Shown one piece after another: positions 1 through 5,304 of a DNA stretch of 7,257 nucleotides. The translations under genes were made by a program, and so were the position numbers. Positions within the stretch are counted from its first letter, which is position 1, and the number at the start of each line of letters is the position of its first letter. Under the pieces are notes generated by a model, which searched no databases, had not been told where the DNA came from, and was given only the letters and a program-made list of their open reading frames with translations. The stretch spans positions 1-7,257 of the forward strand of contig JAUXAH010000088.1 of assembly GCA_030614945.1 (NCBI GenBank). Direction: 5' to 3'. The stretch is from Phycisphaerae bacterium. GTDB lineage: Bacteria > Planctomycetota > Phycisphaerae > Sedimentisphaerales > SG8-4.

Positions 1-1
1 C

Positions 2-181
2 AAGAAGAAGACCAGTAAGAGCAGAACGCACACTCGCCGGAGCCATCATCGTCTCAAGGGCGCAAACTATTCGGTCTGCCCGAAATGTGACCACGCCAAG
101 CTGCCGCACGCAGCGTGTGAAAATTGCGGTTACATCAACCCGAAAATCACATTGAAGCTCGGCAAGGAAGAGAGTAAATAA
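2..181 (+). CDS. rpmF: 50S ribosomal protein L32, 3' part (5' end cut by window edge)
   Basis: The open frame begins at the window edge and ends at TAA 179-181, giving 59 visible residues. It starts KKKTSKSRTHTRRSHH, the basic N-terminus typical of L32, so probably only about four residues (M-x-V-P) are missing upstream. A zinc ribbon follows: CPKC at visible residues 26-29 and CENC at 39-42 (CX2C-X9-CX2C), then the family-typical GYINPKITLKLG tail. L32 is a small structural protein of the large ribosomal subunit. In many bacteria rpmF is directly followed by plsX and transcribed with the fab genes, linking ribosome and membrane production. Here the same neighbour is present, but 485 bp of mostly repeat DNA intervenes. 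The stop codon lies only three bases before the heptamer array. Confidence 0.96.
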   Translation, partial: KKKTSKSRTHTRRSHHRLKGANYSVCPKCDHAKLPHAACENCGYINPKITLKLGKEESK

Positions 182-184
182 AAA

Positions 185-590
185 GAGGACAGAGGACAGA
201 GGACAGAGGACAGAGGACAGAAGACAGAAGACAGAGGACAGAGGACAGAGAACAGAAGACAGAGGACAGAAGACAGAGGACAGAAGACAGAGGACAGAGA
301 ACAGAAGACAGAGGACAGAGGACGGAGGACAGAGGACAGAGGACAGAAGACGGAGGACAGAGGACGGAGGACAGAAGACGGAAGACGGAGGACAGAAGAC
401 AGAGGACGGAAGACAGAAGACAGAGGACAGAAGACAGAAGACAGAGGACAGAGGACAGAGAACAGAAGACAGAGGACAGAAGACAGAGGACAGAAGACAG
501 AGGACAGAAGACGGAGGACAGAGGACAGAGGACAGAAGACAGAGGACAGAAGACAGAGGACAGAGGACAGAGGACAGAGGACAGAGGACA
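185..590 (+). repeat. 58-unit tandem heptamer array, consensus GAGGACA
   Basis: Read by hand, these 406 bases divide into exactly 58 units of 7 bp with no insertion or deletion. I count 32 GAGGACA, 16 GAAGACA, 4 GAAGACG, 3 GAGAACA and 3 GAGGACG. All variation is A/G at unit positions 3, 4 or 7. Positions 1, 2, 5 and 6 are invariant, and the + strand has no T across the array. It lies wholly between the rpmF stop and the plsX leader, so it is presumably transcribed if rpmF and plsX share a message. Because 7 is not a multiple of 3 and the units lack stop codons, all six frames are open through it, which creates a spurious minus-strand ORF (130-759) of Leu/Ser/Pro/Cys repeats. Heptamer tandem repeats (STRRs) are known in heterocystous cyanobacteria; I cannot say whether this family is described. 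Confidence 0.98.
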
Positions 591-619
591 GAAGCAATAG
601 CCGATGGTAAATAGAAGGC

Positions 620-653
620 GTGCTCTGCGGTGAAAAAACTATACGCTGAGCAC
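620..653 (+). promoter_or_regulatory. Hairpin / dyad in the plsX leader
   Basis: GTGCTCTGCG (620-629) pairs with CGCTGAGCAC (644-653), nine of ten positions complementary with one T-T mismatch, around a 14-base A-rich loop. The dyad ends three bases before the plsX Shine-Dalgarno GAGG (657-660). No T-run follows, so it does not look like a terminator. It could be an RNA hairpin that affects ribosome access or mRNA ends, or a DNA operator for a dimeric regulator. The structure is seen in the sequence; the role is inference. Confidence 0.5.
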
Positions 654-666
654 TATGAGGTAGAGA

Positions 667-1686
667 ATGCGAATCGCAATTGATGCAATGGGAGGCGACA
701 ACGCACCGGATGAAATTATCTCCGGAGTACTGGAATCGATTGAGTCGCTCAATGAGCATGACGAGCTGATACTTGTCGGCCCAAAAGAGAGAATAGAATC
801 ACAATTGCCTTCTCCGGAGTCCCGTAAAGATGTTATCAGCGTGGTTGACGCCCCTGAAATTATCGGTATGGATGAACCGCCGATAGAGAGTCTGCGAAAA
901 AAGCGCAAGAGCTCAATAGCAGTTATGGCCAAGATGGCCAAAAGGGACGAGATTGACGCGGTCATTTCTGCAGGTAATACCGGCGTCTGTGTAGCCGCCT
1001 TCCAGATGAGGATGAGAAACCTGGCTGGTGTTAATCGGCCTGGAATAGCGGTAGTGTTTCCCACGTTTGAAGGGCCTGTAACAATATGCGATGTGGGGGC
1101 GAACATCGCCTGTAAGCCGATAAATCTTTATCAATATGGGGCAATGGCCAGGATGTATTCAAGGCATTTGCTCGGGATTGCAAACCCACGGGTCGGGCTT
1201 ATGAGCATTGGCCAGGAAGACGCAAAGGGTAATGAGGTCGTTAAGAAAGCGCGTGAGCTGTTGAAATCGGATTCCAATATGAATTTCGTCGGGAATATTG
1301 AGGGCAGAGATATTTTCAAGGGTGTTTGCGACGTTGCAGTTTGCGAAGGTTTCGTCGGCAATGTAATCTTGAAACTGACCGAAGGGCTTGTTGACGGCCT
1401 GTTCAAGGCGATAAAATACGAGCTTGTCGCAGAGAAGCTGCGACTTGCTATGAAGTTTAAGCCTGTGATGAAAAGAATTTACAGAAAATATGACTATAAT
1501 GAATACGGCGGCGCCCCGTTGTTGGGAGTTAACGGCACAGCGATAATCTGTCACGGGGCAAGCCAGAGCAGAACGATAAAAAATGCCATCTTGGCCTCCA
1601 AAAAATACCACACCGAAAAAATAAACGAAAAGATCACTGAATACCTATCAGGAACCTTTGTAAGGACATCTGATGGATCGCGTTAG
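667..1686 (+). CDS. plsX: Phosphate acyltransferase PlsX
   Basis: PlsX converts acyl-ACP and inorganic phosphate to acyl-phosphate, the donor used by the membrane acyltransferase PlsY to start phosphatidic acid synthesis. It is a soluble, membrane-associated enzyme. The 339 residues match the usual family length. Family landmarks are DAMGGDNAP at residues 6-14, SAGNTG at 101-106, CDVGAN at 141-146, GNIEGRDI at 209-216, CEGFVGNVILK at 226-236 and GGAPLLGVNG at 281-290. ATG 667 is preceded by GAGG at 657-660, six bases away, and gives the canonical start MRIAIDAMGGD, so the start is secure. It follows rpmF as in many bacteria but is separated from it by the heptamer array and a hairpin. No key motif is missing. 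Confidence 0.97.
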   Translation: MRIAIDAMGGDNAPDEIISGVLESIESLNEHDELILVGPKERIESQLPSPESRKDVISVVDAPEIIGMDEPPIESLRKKRKSSIAVMAKMAKRDEIDAVISAGNTGVCVAAFQMRMRNLAGVNRPGIAVVFPTFEGPVTICDVGANIACKPINLYQYGAMARMYSRHLLGIANPRVGLMSIGQEDAKGNEVVKKARELLKSDSNMNFVGNIEGRDIFKGVCDVAVCEGFVGNVILKLTEGLVDGLFKAIKYELVAEKLRLAMKFKPVMKRIYRKYDYNEYGGAPLLGVNGTAIICHGASQSRTIKNAILASKKYHTEKINEKITEYLSGTFVRTSDGSR

Positions 1687-1777
1687 ACATTGCGAGACCG
1701 TTCACCAACTGAGACTGGAATACCTTCAGCGCGGACTCCTGAGGGCGAGGGCTTCTAATGGGCCGAAGAAAAAATAG
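1673..1777 (+). CDS. Possible 34-residue basic small protein overlapping the plsX end
   Basis: An ATG at 1673, 14 bp inside the end of plsX and in another frame, opens 34 codons ending at TAG 1775-1777. AAGGA (1662-1666) lies six bases upstream, a better Shine-Dalgarno than that of fabH or fabD, and the overlap would allow translational coupling to plsX. The peptide begins MDRVRHCETV and ends NGPKKK. It has six Arg and three Lys against three acidic residues, with no signal peptide or membrane segment. I recognise no family. It fills most of the otherwise unexplained 129-bp plsX-fabH gap. It may equally be a chance ORF; conservation in relatives is unknown. Confidence 0.3.
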   Translation: MDRVRHCETVHQLRLEYLQRGLLRARASNGPKKK

Positions 1778-1815
1778 GTATTTCTAATAAGGAAAAACTT
1801 TGCCAATATCCAAAT

Positions 1816-2838
1816 ATGTCTAACGGGACGAACAAGCCAATTAACGATGCCCCCCCTACTTATCGCGCAGTCATCACCGGTCACGGCTCCTTTGTGCCGG
1901 CGAAAACACTAACCAATGATGACCTTGCAAAGATGGTGGACACCTCAGATGAATGGATTACAAGCCGGACCGGTGTCAAGGTTCGACACATTACTACCGA
2001 CAACGAAACCACCGCATTTTTAGCCACGGAAGCCGCCAAAAGGGCCCTGGCCGATGCGAATCTTGATGCCGCCGAGCTTGAGCTTATTATTGTGGCAACC
2101 ATTACACCGGAAATGGTTTTCCCTTCGACGGCGTCCTTTGTCCAGCGCGCTCTGCAGGCAAAGAAAGCCTGGGTGTTCGATTTGGCCGCTGCCTGCAGCG
2201 GTTTTGTGTATGGTTTGTCTATTGTCCAGCAATTCTTAGAGAGCGGCCGATTTAAAAACGCCCTTGTAATAGGCGCTGAAACCTTGACCAAGATTACCGA
2301 CTGGAGCGACCGAACGAGCTGCATTCTTTTCGGGGACGGCGCAGGAGCCGTCGTACTTGAGCGGCACAATGATGGACGCGGTATTTTATACAGCACTATG
2401 TCTGCAGATGGCGACCGCTGGGAAGCATTGAATTGCCAGGCGTACGGCTCCCGCTATCCAGCGGCCAAAGAGTTAGACGACCCGAAAAAAATCTATATGG
2501 AAATCAAGGGCAGAGAAGTCTATCAACAGGCCGTTCGGCGCATCGTTGAAGCTGTTACCGAGTGTATGAATCATTGCGGATTGAGCATCGACGATATTGC
2601 GATGGTCATTTCACACCAGATGAACGCAAGGATTATCGAGTCTGCAGCGAAGCGGTTAAAGCTGCCGGATGAAAAGGTGTTTTTGAATATCGCCGAATAC
2701 GGCAATACGTCAGCGGCCTCGGTGCCTATTGCCTTTGATGAGTGCTTCAGGCAGGGTAGAATCAAGCAAGGTGATATTGTTATTTTCGTTACTTTTGGTG
2801 CAGGGTTGGCCTGGGGAGCAAACGTAATTCAATTTTAA
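1816..2838 (+). CDS. fabH: Beta-ketoacyl-ACP synthase III (FabH)
   Basis: FabH starts fatty acid chains by condensing an acyl-CoA primer, usually acetyl-CoA, with malonyl-ACP. The 340-residue thiolase-fold protein has the expected triad: Cys127 in DLAAACSGF, His267 in SHQMN, and Asn297 in EYGNTSAAS. The C-terminal FGAGLAWGA is also typical. Two small oddities appear. The usual HQAN motif reads HQMN, and about 15 polar residues precede the family's normal start (YRAVITGHGSF at 16-26). No in-frame start closer to that point is evident, and no good Shine-Dalgarno precedes ATG 1816: AAGGA at 1789-1793 is 22 bases away. The start is therefore the least certain part. It stands between plsX and fabD, as in the classic fab cluster. 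Confidence 0.95.
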   Translation: MSNGTNKPINDAPPTYRAVITGHGSFVPAKTLTNDDLAKMVDTSDEWITSRTGVKVRHITTDNETTAFLATEAAKRALADANLDAAELELIIVATITPEMVFPSTASFVQRALQAKKAWVFDLAAACSGFVYGLSIVQQFLESGRFKNALVIGAETLTKITDWSDRTSCILFGDGAGAVVLERHNDGRGILYSTMSADGDRWEALNCQAYGSRYPAAKELDDPKKIYMEIKGREVYQQAVRRIVEAVTECMNHCGLSIDDIAMVISHQMNARIIESAAKRLKLPDEKVFLNIAEYGNTSAASVPIAFDECFRQGRIKQGDIVIFVTFGAGLAWGANVIQF

Positions 2839-2845
2839 GTTTAGC

Positions 2846-2892
2846 CTCCAGGTTTATCCTGGGGATTATTTACCCGTCGCTGCCACAGCGAC
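2846..2892 (+). other. Two consecutive hairpins in the fabH-fabD spacer
   Basis: The first hairpin pairs 2846-2852 with 2858-2864 (seven pairs including one G-T, loop TTTAT). It is followed by ATTATTTA, so it is only weakly terminator-like. The second is a perfect seven-base stem, GTCGCTG (2876-2882) with CAGCGAC (2886-2892), and a CCA loop. The second stem runs directly into the ACGCAAT repeat. They may shape mRNA ends or partial termination between fabH and fabD; the role is inference. Confidence 0.45.
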
Positions 2893-2914
2893 GCAATACG
2901 CAATACGCAATACG
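2891..2914 (+). repeat. ACGCAAT heptamer repeat, 3.4 units, before fabD
   Basis: Three perfect ACGCAAT units plus ACG, ending four bases before the fabD ATG. The same heptamer occurs at 7201-7231 and, on the other strand, at 4766-4777. It occupies the place where a Shine-Dalgarno site would normally sit. Confidence 0.93.
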
Positions 2915-2918
2915 AACT

Positions 2919-3923
2919 ATGAAGACCGCGTTTTTATTTCCGGGACAGGGCGCTCAAGTTGTGGGAATGGGCGCCAAAATTGCCGAGTCTTTCGGCGCAG
3001 CGGCAGAGATTTTTGAGAAGGCAAACAATATCGTTGGGTTTGATTTGAGCGGGACCTGCTTCGAGGGCCCTGCGGAACAATTAAATACCACGGCGATTTC
3101 GCAACCTGCGATTTTTGTAACTTCCGCTGCCATATTAGAGGTCCTCAAGACGAATTCTGCCACCAGCGGGATAAGTGCGGATGTAACGGCCGGTCTTAGT
3201 CTGGGTGAATATACCGCCCTCTATGCCGCAGGTGTGATTAGTTTTGAGGACGCACTTATTCTGTGCAGCAAACGCGGGCAGGCAATGCAGGCCGCCGCTG
3301 ATGCTACCGAAGGTGCGATGGTCAGTATCATCGGCCTTGATGAAGAAAAAGTTAGTGAGCTTTGTGCCGAAGCCGGCGAGGGCGTCCAGCACCAATTAGG
3401 CGCGAGCGCGCCATCCGGCGCCGCATCGACGGACCTAAGCTCAATTGGCGCTGGACTGACGGCTGTTAATTTTAACTGCCCGGGGCAAATCGTAATAAGC
3501 GGCAGCAAGGCGGCCTGCAAGCGAGCTGAAGAATTGGCGGCAAAGTACGGCGCTATAAAGGCGGTGCCGTTAGAAGTGGCCGGCGCTTTTCATACTGAAA
3601 TGATGTCAAGTGCGGCAGACGCGCTTGAAGAGGCATTAAAAAATTGTAAAATTGCCGAGCCGTCAGAAACCAGGATTATTGCCAATATTAACGCTGAGTA
3701 TTATCAGAGCGCTAAAAAAATCGCAGAAGACCTGATAAAGCAATTGACCTGCCCGATACTCTGGCAAAAATGTATGGAACGACTTCTGACTGACGGAGTT
3801 GAAAGGTTTTACGAGATCGGGCCGGGCAGGGTCCTGACGGCACTTTGCCGAAGAATCAGCAGAAAAACAAAGGTCGTCAATGTAAGCAGCTTGGAAGCTA
3901 TAAAGGATTTATCAGGGCCTTAA
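2919..3923 (+). CDS. fabD: Malonyl-CoA:ACP transacylase (FabD)
   Basis: FabD moves malonyl from CoA to the phosphopantetheine arm of ACP, supplying the extender for FabH and FabF. GQGAQ is at residues 9-13, the nucleophile Ser94 lies in GLSLGE, Arg119 in SKRGQAMQ binds the malonyl carboxylate in the family, and His225 in GAFHTEMM is the catalytic partner. YEIGPGRVL near the end is also typical. The start MKTAFLFPGQG is canonical although no Shine-Dalgarno precedes it. At 334 residues it is longer than the roughly 309 of the E. coli enzyme as I recall it. The excess lies between EAGEG (151-155) and VNFNCPGQ (183-190), where residues 156-180 (Ala/Ser/Gly-rich) are bounded in DNA by a 14-bp inverted repeat. 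Everything else looks normal, so it is probably functional. Confidence 0.96.
   Translation: MKTAFLFPGQGAQVVGMGAKIAESFGAAAEIFEKANNIVGFDLSGTCFEGPAEQLNTTAISQPAIFVTSAAILEVLKTNSATSGISADVTAGLSLGEYTALYAAGVISFEDALILCSKRGQAMQAAADATEGAMVSIIGLDEEKVSELCAEAGEGVQHQLGASAPSGAASTDLSSIGAGLTAVNFNCPGQIVISGSKAACKRAEELAAKYGAIKAVPLEVAGAFHTEMMSSAADALEEALKNCKIAEPSETRIIANINAEYYQSAKKIAEDLIKQLTCPILWQKCMERLLTDGVERFYEIGPGRVLTALCRRISRKTKVVNVSSLEAIKDLSGP
3384..3456 (+). repeat. Inverted-repeat-bounded in-frame segment inside fabD
   Basis: Bases 3384-3397 (GTCCAGCACCAATT) and 3443-3456 (AATTGGCGCTGGAC) are reverse complements at 13 of 14 positions. The 45-bp interior holds further dyads: GGCGCG-AG-CGCGCC at 3399-3412 and the palindrome CGGCGCCG at 3416-3423. 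The segment encodes residues 156-180 of FabD, where the family normally has a short turn. The coincidence of extra protein and terminal inverted repeats suggests a small palindromic element accepted in frame, comparable in concept to Rickettsia palindromic elements. The repeat is seen; insertion is inferred. Confidence 0.6.
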
Positions 3924-3930
3924 GCTAATG

Positions 3931-3976
3931 AGAATCGAGATTGCCTCGCTCGGCTACGCCTCGCTCGCAATGACAG
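3931..3976. repeat. Dispersed GC-rich repeat between fabD and fabG
   Basis: This segment contains GCCTCGCTCG twice (3943-3952 and 3958-3967) and is framed by GATTGC...GCAATGACA. On the minus strand it reads CATTGCGAGCGAGGC..., the pattern of a family of short intergenic repeats often seen in environmental bacterial genomes, whose false translations look like CERGVAERGNLD. It explains the start of two spurious minus-strand ORFs that overlap fabG. Only one copy is in the window, so its repetitive nature rests on my recognition of the pattern. Confidence 0.5.
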
Positions 3977-4011
3977 GGGGAATGTCGGTGGGTAATTTGG
4001 GAATTTGATTT

Positions 4012-4015
4012 GGAG
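4012..4015 (+). promoter_or_regulatory. Ribosome binding site that decides the fabG start
   Basis: GGAG lies nine bases before ATG 4025, good spacing. An in-frame TTG at 4010 would add five residues but overlaps this site and has no site of its own, so ATG 4025 is preferred. Confidence 0.75.
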
Positions 4016-4024
4016 ATTAGCAAG

Positions 4025-4762
4025 ATGTCGGAAAAAAGACTGGCTGTTGTAACGGGTGCTGCCAGAGGGATAGGCCGGGCAATTGTTCTTGACTTGCTCA
4101 AGCAGGGTCGTGTCGTGGCCGGACTGGATATAAATGCCGAGCAGCTTGGCGAACTTGAAAACATTGTAAAAGAAGCCGGCTTTACGGTTGTAACAAAATG
4201 TGTGGATATAACCGATACCACCAAATTCACCGAGACACTTGAAGCTCTGGCTTCCGAATACGGCGGGATAGGTATTCTTGTGAACAACGCCGGCATTACG
4301 CGTGACGGGCTGATTATGCGAATGAGCGATGAGGATTTTGACAACGTCATTGACGTTAATCTTCGAGCGGCTTTTGTTGCGACTCGGACCGCGGTAAGGT
4401 CTATGGTTCGCAACAAATTCGGCCGGATTATCTCCCTCAGCTCGGTTTCCGGTGTGATGGGCAATGCCGGTCAAAGTAATTATGCGGCCAGCAAAGCAGG
4501 CCTGATTGGCCTGACCAAGTCAGTGGCGCGTGAGGTAGCGAAAAAGAATGTAACAGCGAATTGCGTTGCGCCCGGCTTTATTGTTACCGAGATGACGGAT
4601 AAGTTGCCGCAGCCGGTCAAAGATGCTGCAAAGCAGATGATACCATTGCGAAGATTTGGCAGCGTTGATGATGTGGCGAAGGCCGTTGCATTTCTTGCAA
4701 GCGACCAGGCCGCCTATATCACGGGCCAGGTGCTTTGTGTGGACGGCGGTATGGCAATGTAA
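4025..4762 (+). CDS. fabG: 3-oxoacyl-ACP reductase (FabG)
   Basis: FabG is the NADPH-dependent reductase that turns 3-ketoacyl-ACP into 3-hydroxyacyl-ACP in each elongation round. With the ATG start the protein has 245 residues, the usual length for this short-chain dehydrogenase. Visible features are the nucleotide-binding TGAARGIG at 10-17, NNAG at 87-90, Asn112 in VNL, and the catalytic Ser140, Tyr153 and Lys157 (YAASK). The C-terminus has PGFIVTEM at 183-190 and the typical ending GQVLCVDGGMAM. fabD lies 101 bp upstream across a repeat, and acpP follows after 255 bp. SDR enzymes are numerous and easily misnamed, but the fab context makes FabG secure. Confidence 0.95.
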   Translation: MSEKRLAVVTGAARGIGRAIVLDLLKQGRVVAGLDINAEQLGELENIVKEAGFTVVTKCVDITDTTKFTETLEALASEYGGIGILVNNAGITRDGLIMRMSDEDFDNVIDVNLRAAFVATRTAVRSMVRNKFGRIISLSSVSGVMGNAGQSNYAASKAGLIGLTKSVAREVAKKNVTANCVAPGFIVTEMTDKLPQPVKDAAKQMIPLRRFGSVDDVAKAVAFLASDQAAYITGQVLCVDGGMAM

Positions 4763-4765
4763 TCT

Positions 4766-4777
4766 CGTATTGCGTAT
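4766..4777 (-). repeat. Short inverted copy of the ACGCAAT repeat
   Basis: Read on the minus strand this is ATACGCAATACG, about 1.7 units of the ACGCAAT heptamer found at 2891-2914 and 7201-7231. It begins three bases after the fabG stop codon. It is short, so a chance match cannot be excluded, but the match is exact over 12 bases. Confidence 0.6.
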
Positions 4778-4790
4778 AACGTCTTGTGAA

Positions 4791-4840
4791 TAGTCGTTAA
4801 TACGCCTGTCGGAAGCGTATCTATCGATATTTAGTCGTTA
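4791..4840 (+). repeat. 9-bp direct repeats around a small hairpin in the fabG-acpP gap
   Basis: TAGTCGTTA occurs at 4791-4799 and again at 4832-4840. Between them ATACGC (4800-4805) pairs perfectly with GCGTAT (4815-4820) around a nine-base loop. No T-run follows the hairpin, so a terminator for fabG is not supported. The arrangement could be a relic of a small insertion or of another short tandem repeat. Confidence 0.35.
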
Positions 4841-4875
4841 GTGGGCACCCCCCAAAAAAAATAAAAAAATATTTG

Positions 4876-4904
4876 TTGACAAGCACTTTAGCAGGTATTA
4901 TACC
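4876..4904 (+). promoter_or_regulatory. Sigma70-type promoter for acpP-fabF
   Basis: A perfect -35 box TTGACA (4876-4881) follows an A-rich tract (4854-4871) that resembles an UP element. The -10 box is less clear. TATACC (4899-4904) has 17-bp spacing, TTATAC (4898-4903) has 16, and TATTAT (4896-4901) is a better match at only 14. Transcription would begin near 4911 and leave a leader of about 107 bases before acpP. A separate promoter fits the need for much more ACP than the other enzymes. Confidence 0.65.
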
Positions 4905-5002
4905 CGCCAAGATAAAAAATGGCGCTACCAGTGATTAGTATTAGTTACTGTTACCGGCGACTGGTTTGGTTGTGAGGTTACGGAATAAATTCCTATTAGA
5001 CC

Positions 5003-5009
5003 AGGGAGG
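5003..5009 (+). promoter_or_regulatory. Strong ribosome binding site for acpP
   Basis: AGGGAGG lies eight bases before GTG 5018 and is the strongest Shine-Dalgarno in the window. It supports the GTG start and high translation of the carrier protein. Confidence 0.85.
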
Positions 5010-5017
5010 AAAAACAA

Positions 5018-5290
5018 GTGAGTGTTGATGACGTAGATGTTCAGGCAATTGAAAACAAAGTGATCGACATAATAAGTGAACAAATGGGCACAGATAAGTC
5101 TGAAATAACGCGTGAGACCTCATTTATTAACGATTTGAACGCTGACTCACTGGATACGGTTGAGCTCGTTATGGAGTTCGAAGACGAATTTGATATGAGT
5201 ATTCCCGACGAAGAGGCCGAGAAAATCCAGACGGTCGGTGCCGCGGTTGATTACATCGTCAACATTGTACATTCCAAAAGCCAAGAATAG
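5018..5290 (+). CDS. acpP: Acyl carrier protein
   Basis: ACP carries the growing acyl chain as a thioester on 4'-phosphopantetheine through all steps of the cycle. The 90-residue acidic protein has the attachment motif DSL at residues 43-45 within [12 protein letters not shown], with Ser44 as the modified residue, followed by the helix II/III acidic stretch [17 protein letters not shown]. It is somewhat longer than the roughly 78 residues of E. coli ACP, with extra residues at both ends. The start is GTG, supported by the strong site at 5003-5009. fabF begins 14 bases after the stop, so the two genes very likely share a transcript driven by the promoter at 4876-4904 and perhaps by read-through from fabG. 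Confidence 0.97.
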   Translation: MSVDDVDVQAIENKVIDIISEQMGTDKSEITRETSFINDLNADSLDTVELVMEFEDEFDMSIPDEEAEKIQTVGAAVDYIVNIVHSKSQE

Positions 5291-5304
5291 CGAACAAGTT
5301 TAGT

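Noticed and set aside
185..590. CRISPR array
   Set aside because: Units are 7 bp with no spacers and no cas genes nearby; it is a simple tandem array.
130..759. Minus-strand 209-residue ORF rich in Leu/Ser/Val/Cys/Pro repeats
   Set aside because: It is the reverse reading of the GAGGACA array, whose heptamer has no stop codon in any frame. It also overlaps the ends of rpmF and plsX and has no recognisable domain.
3928..4008. 26-codon + strand ORF between fabD and fabG
   Set aside because: It is mostly the dispersed repeat, has no ribosome site and matches no known peptide type.
4010..4024. TTG start giving FabG five extra residues
   Set aside because: The TTG overlaps the GGAG site that serves ATG 4025 and has no site of its own; the ATG gives the normal FabG length.
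3920..4474. Two long minus-strand ORFs opposite fabG (3920-4474 and 3925-4464)
   Set aside because: They are shadows of fabG. Their C-terminal tails are the false translation of the dispersed repeat at 3931-3976.
4934..4956. FapR-like operator in the acpP leader (TTAGTATTAGTTACTG region)
   Set aside because: The resemblance to a lipid-regulator site is only partial, the inverted symmetry is four bases, and FapR is a Firmicutes regulator.
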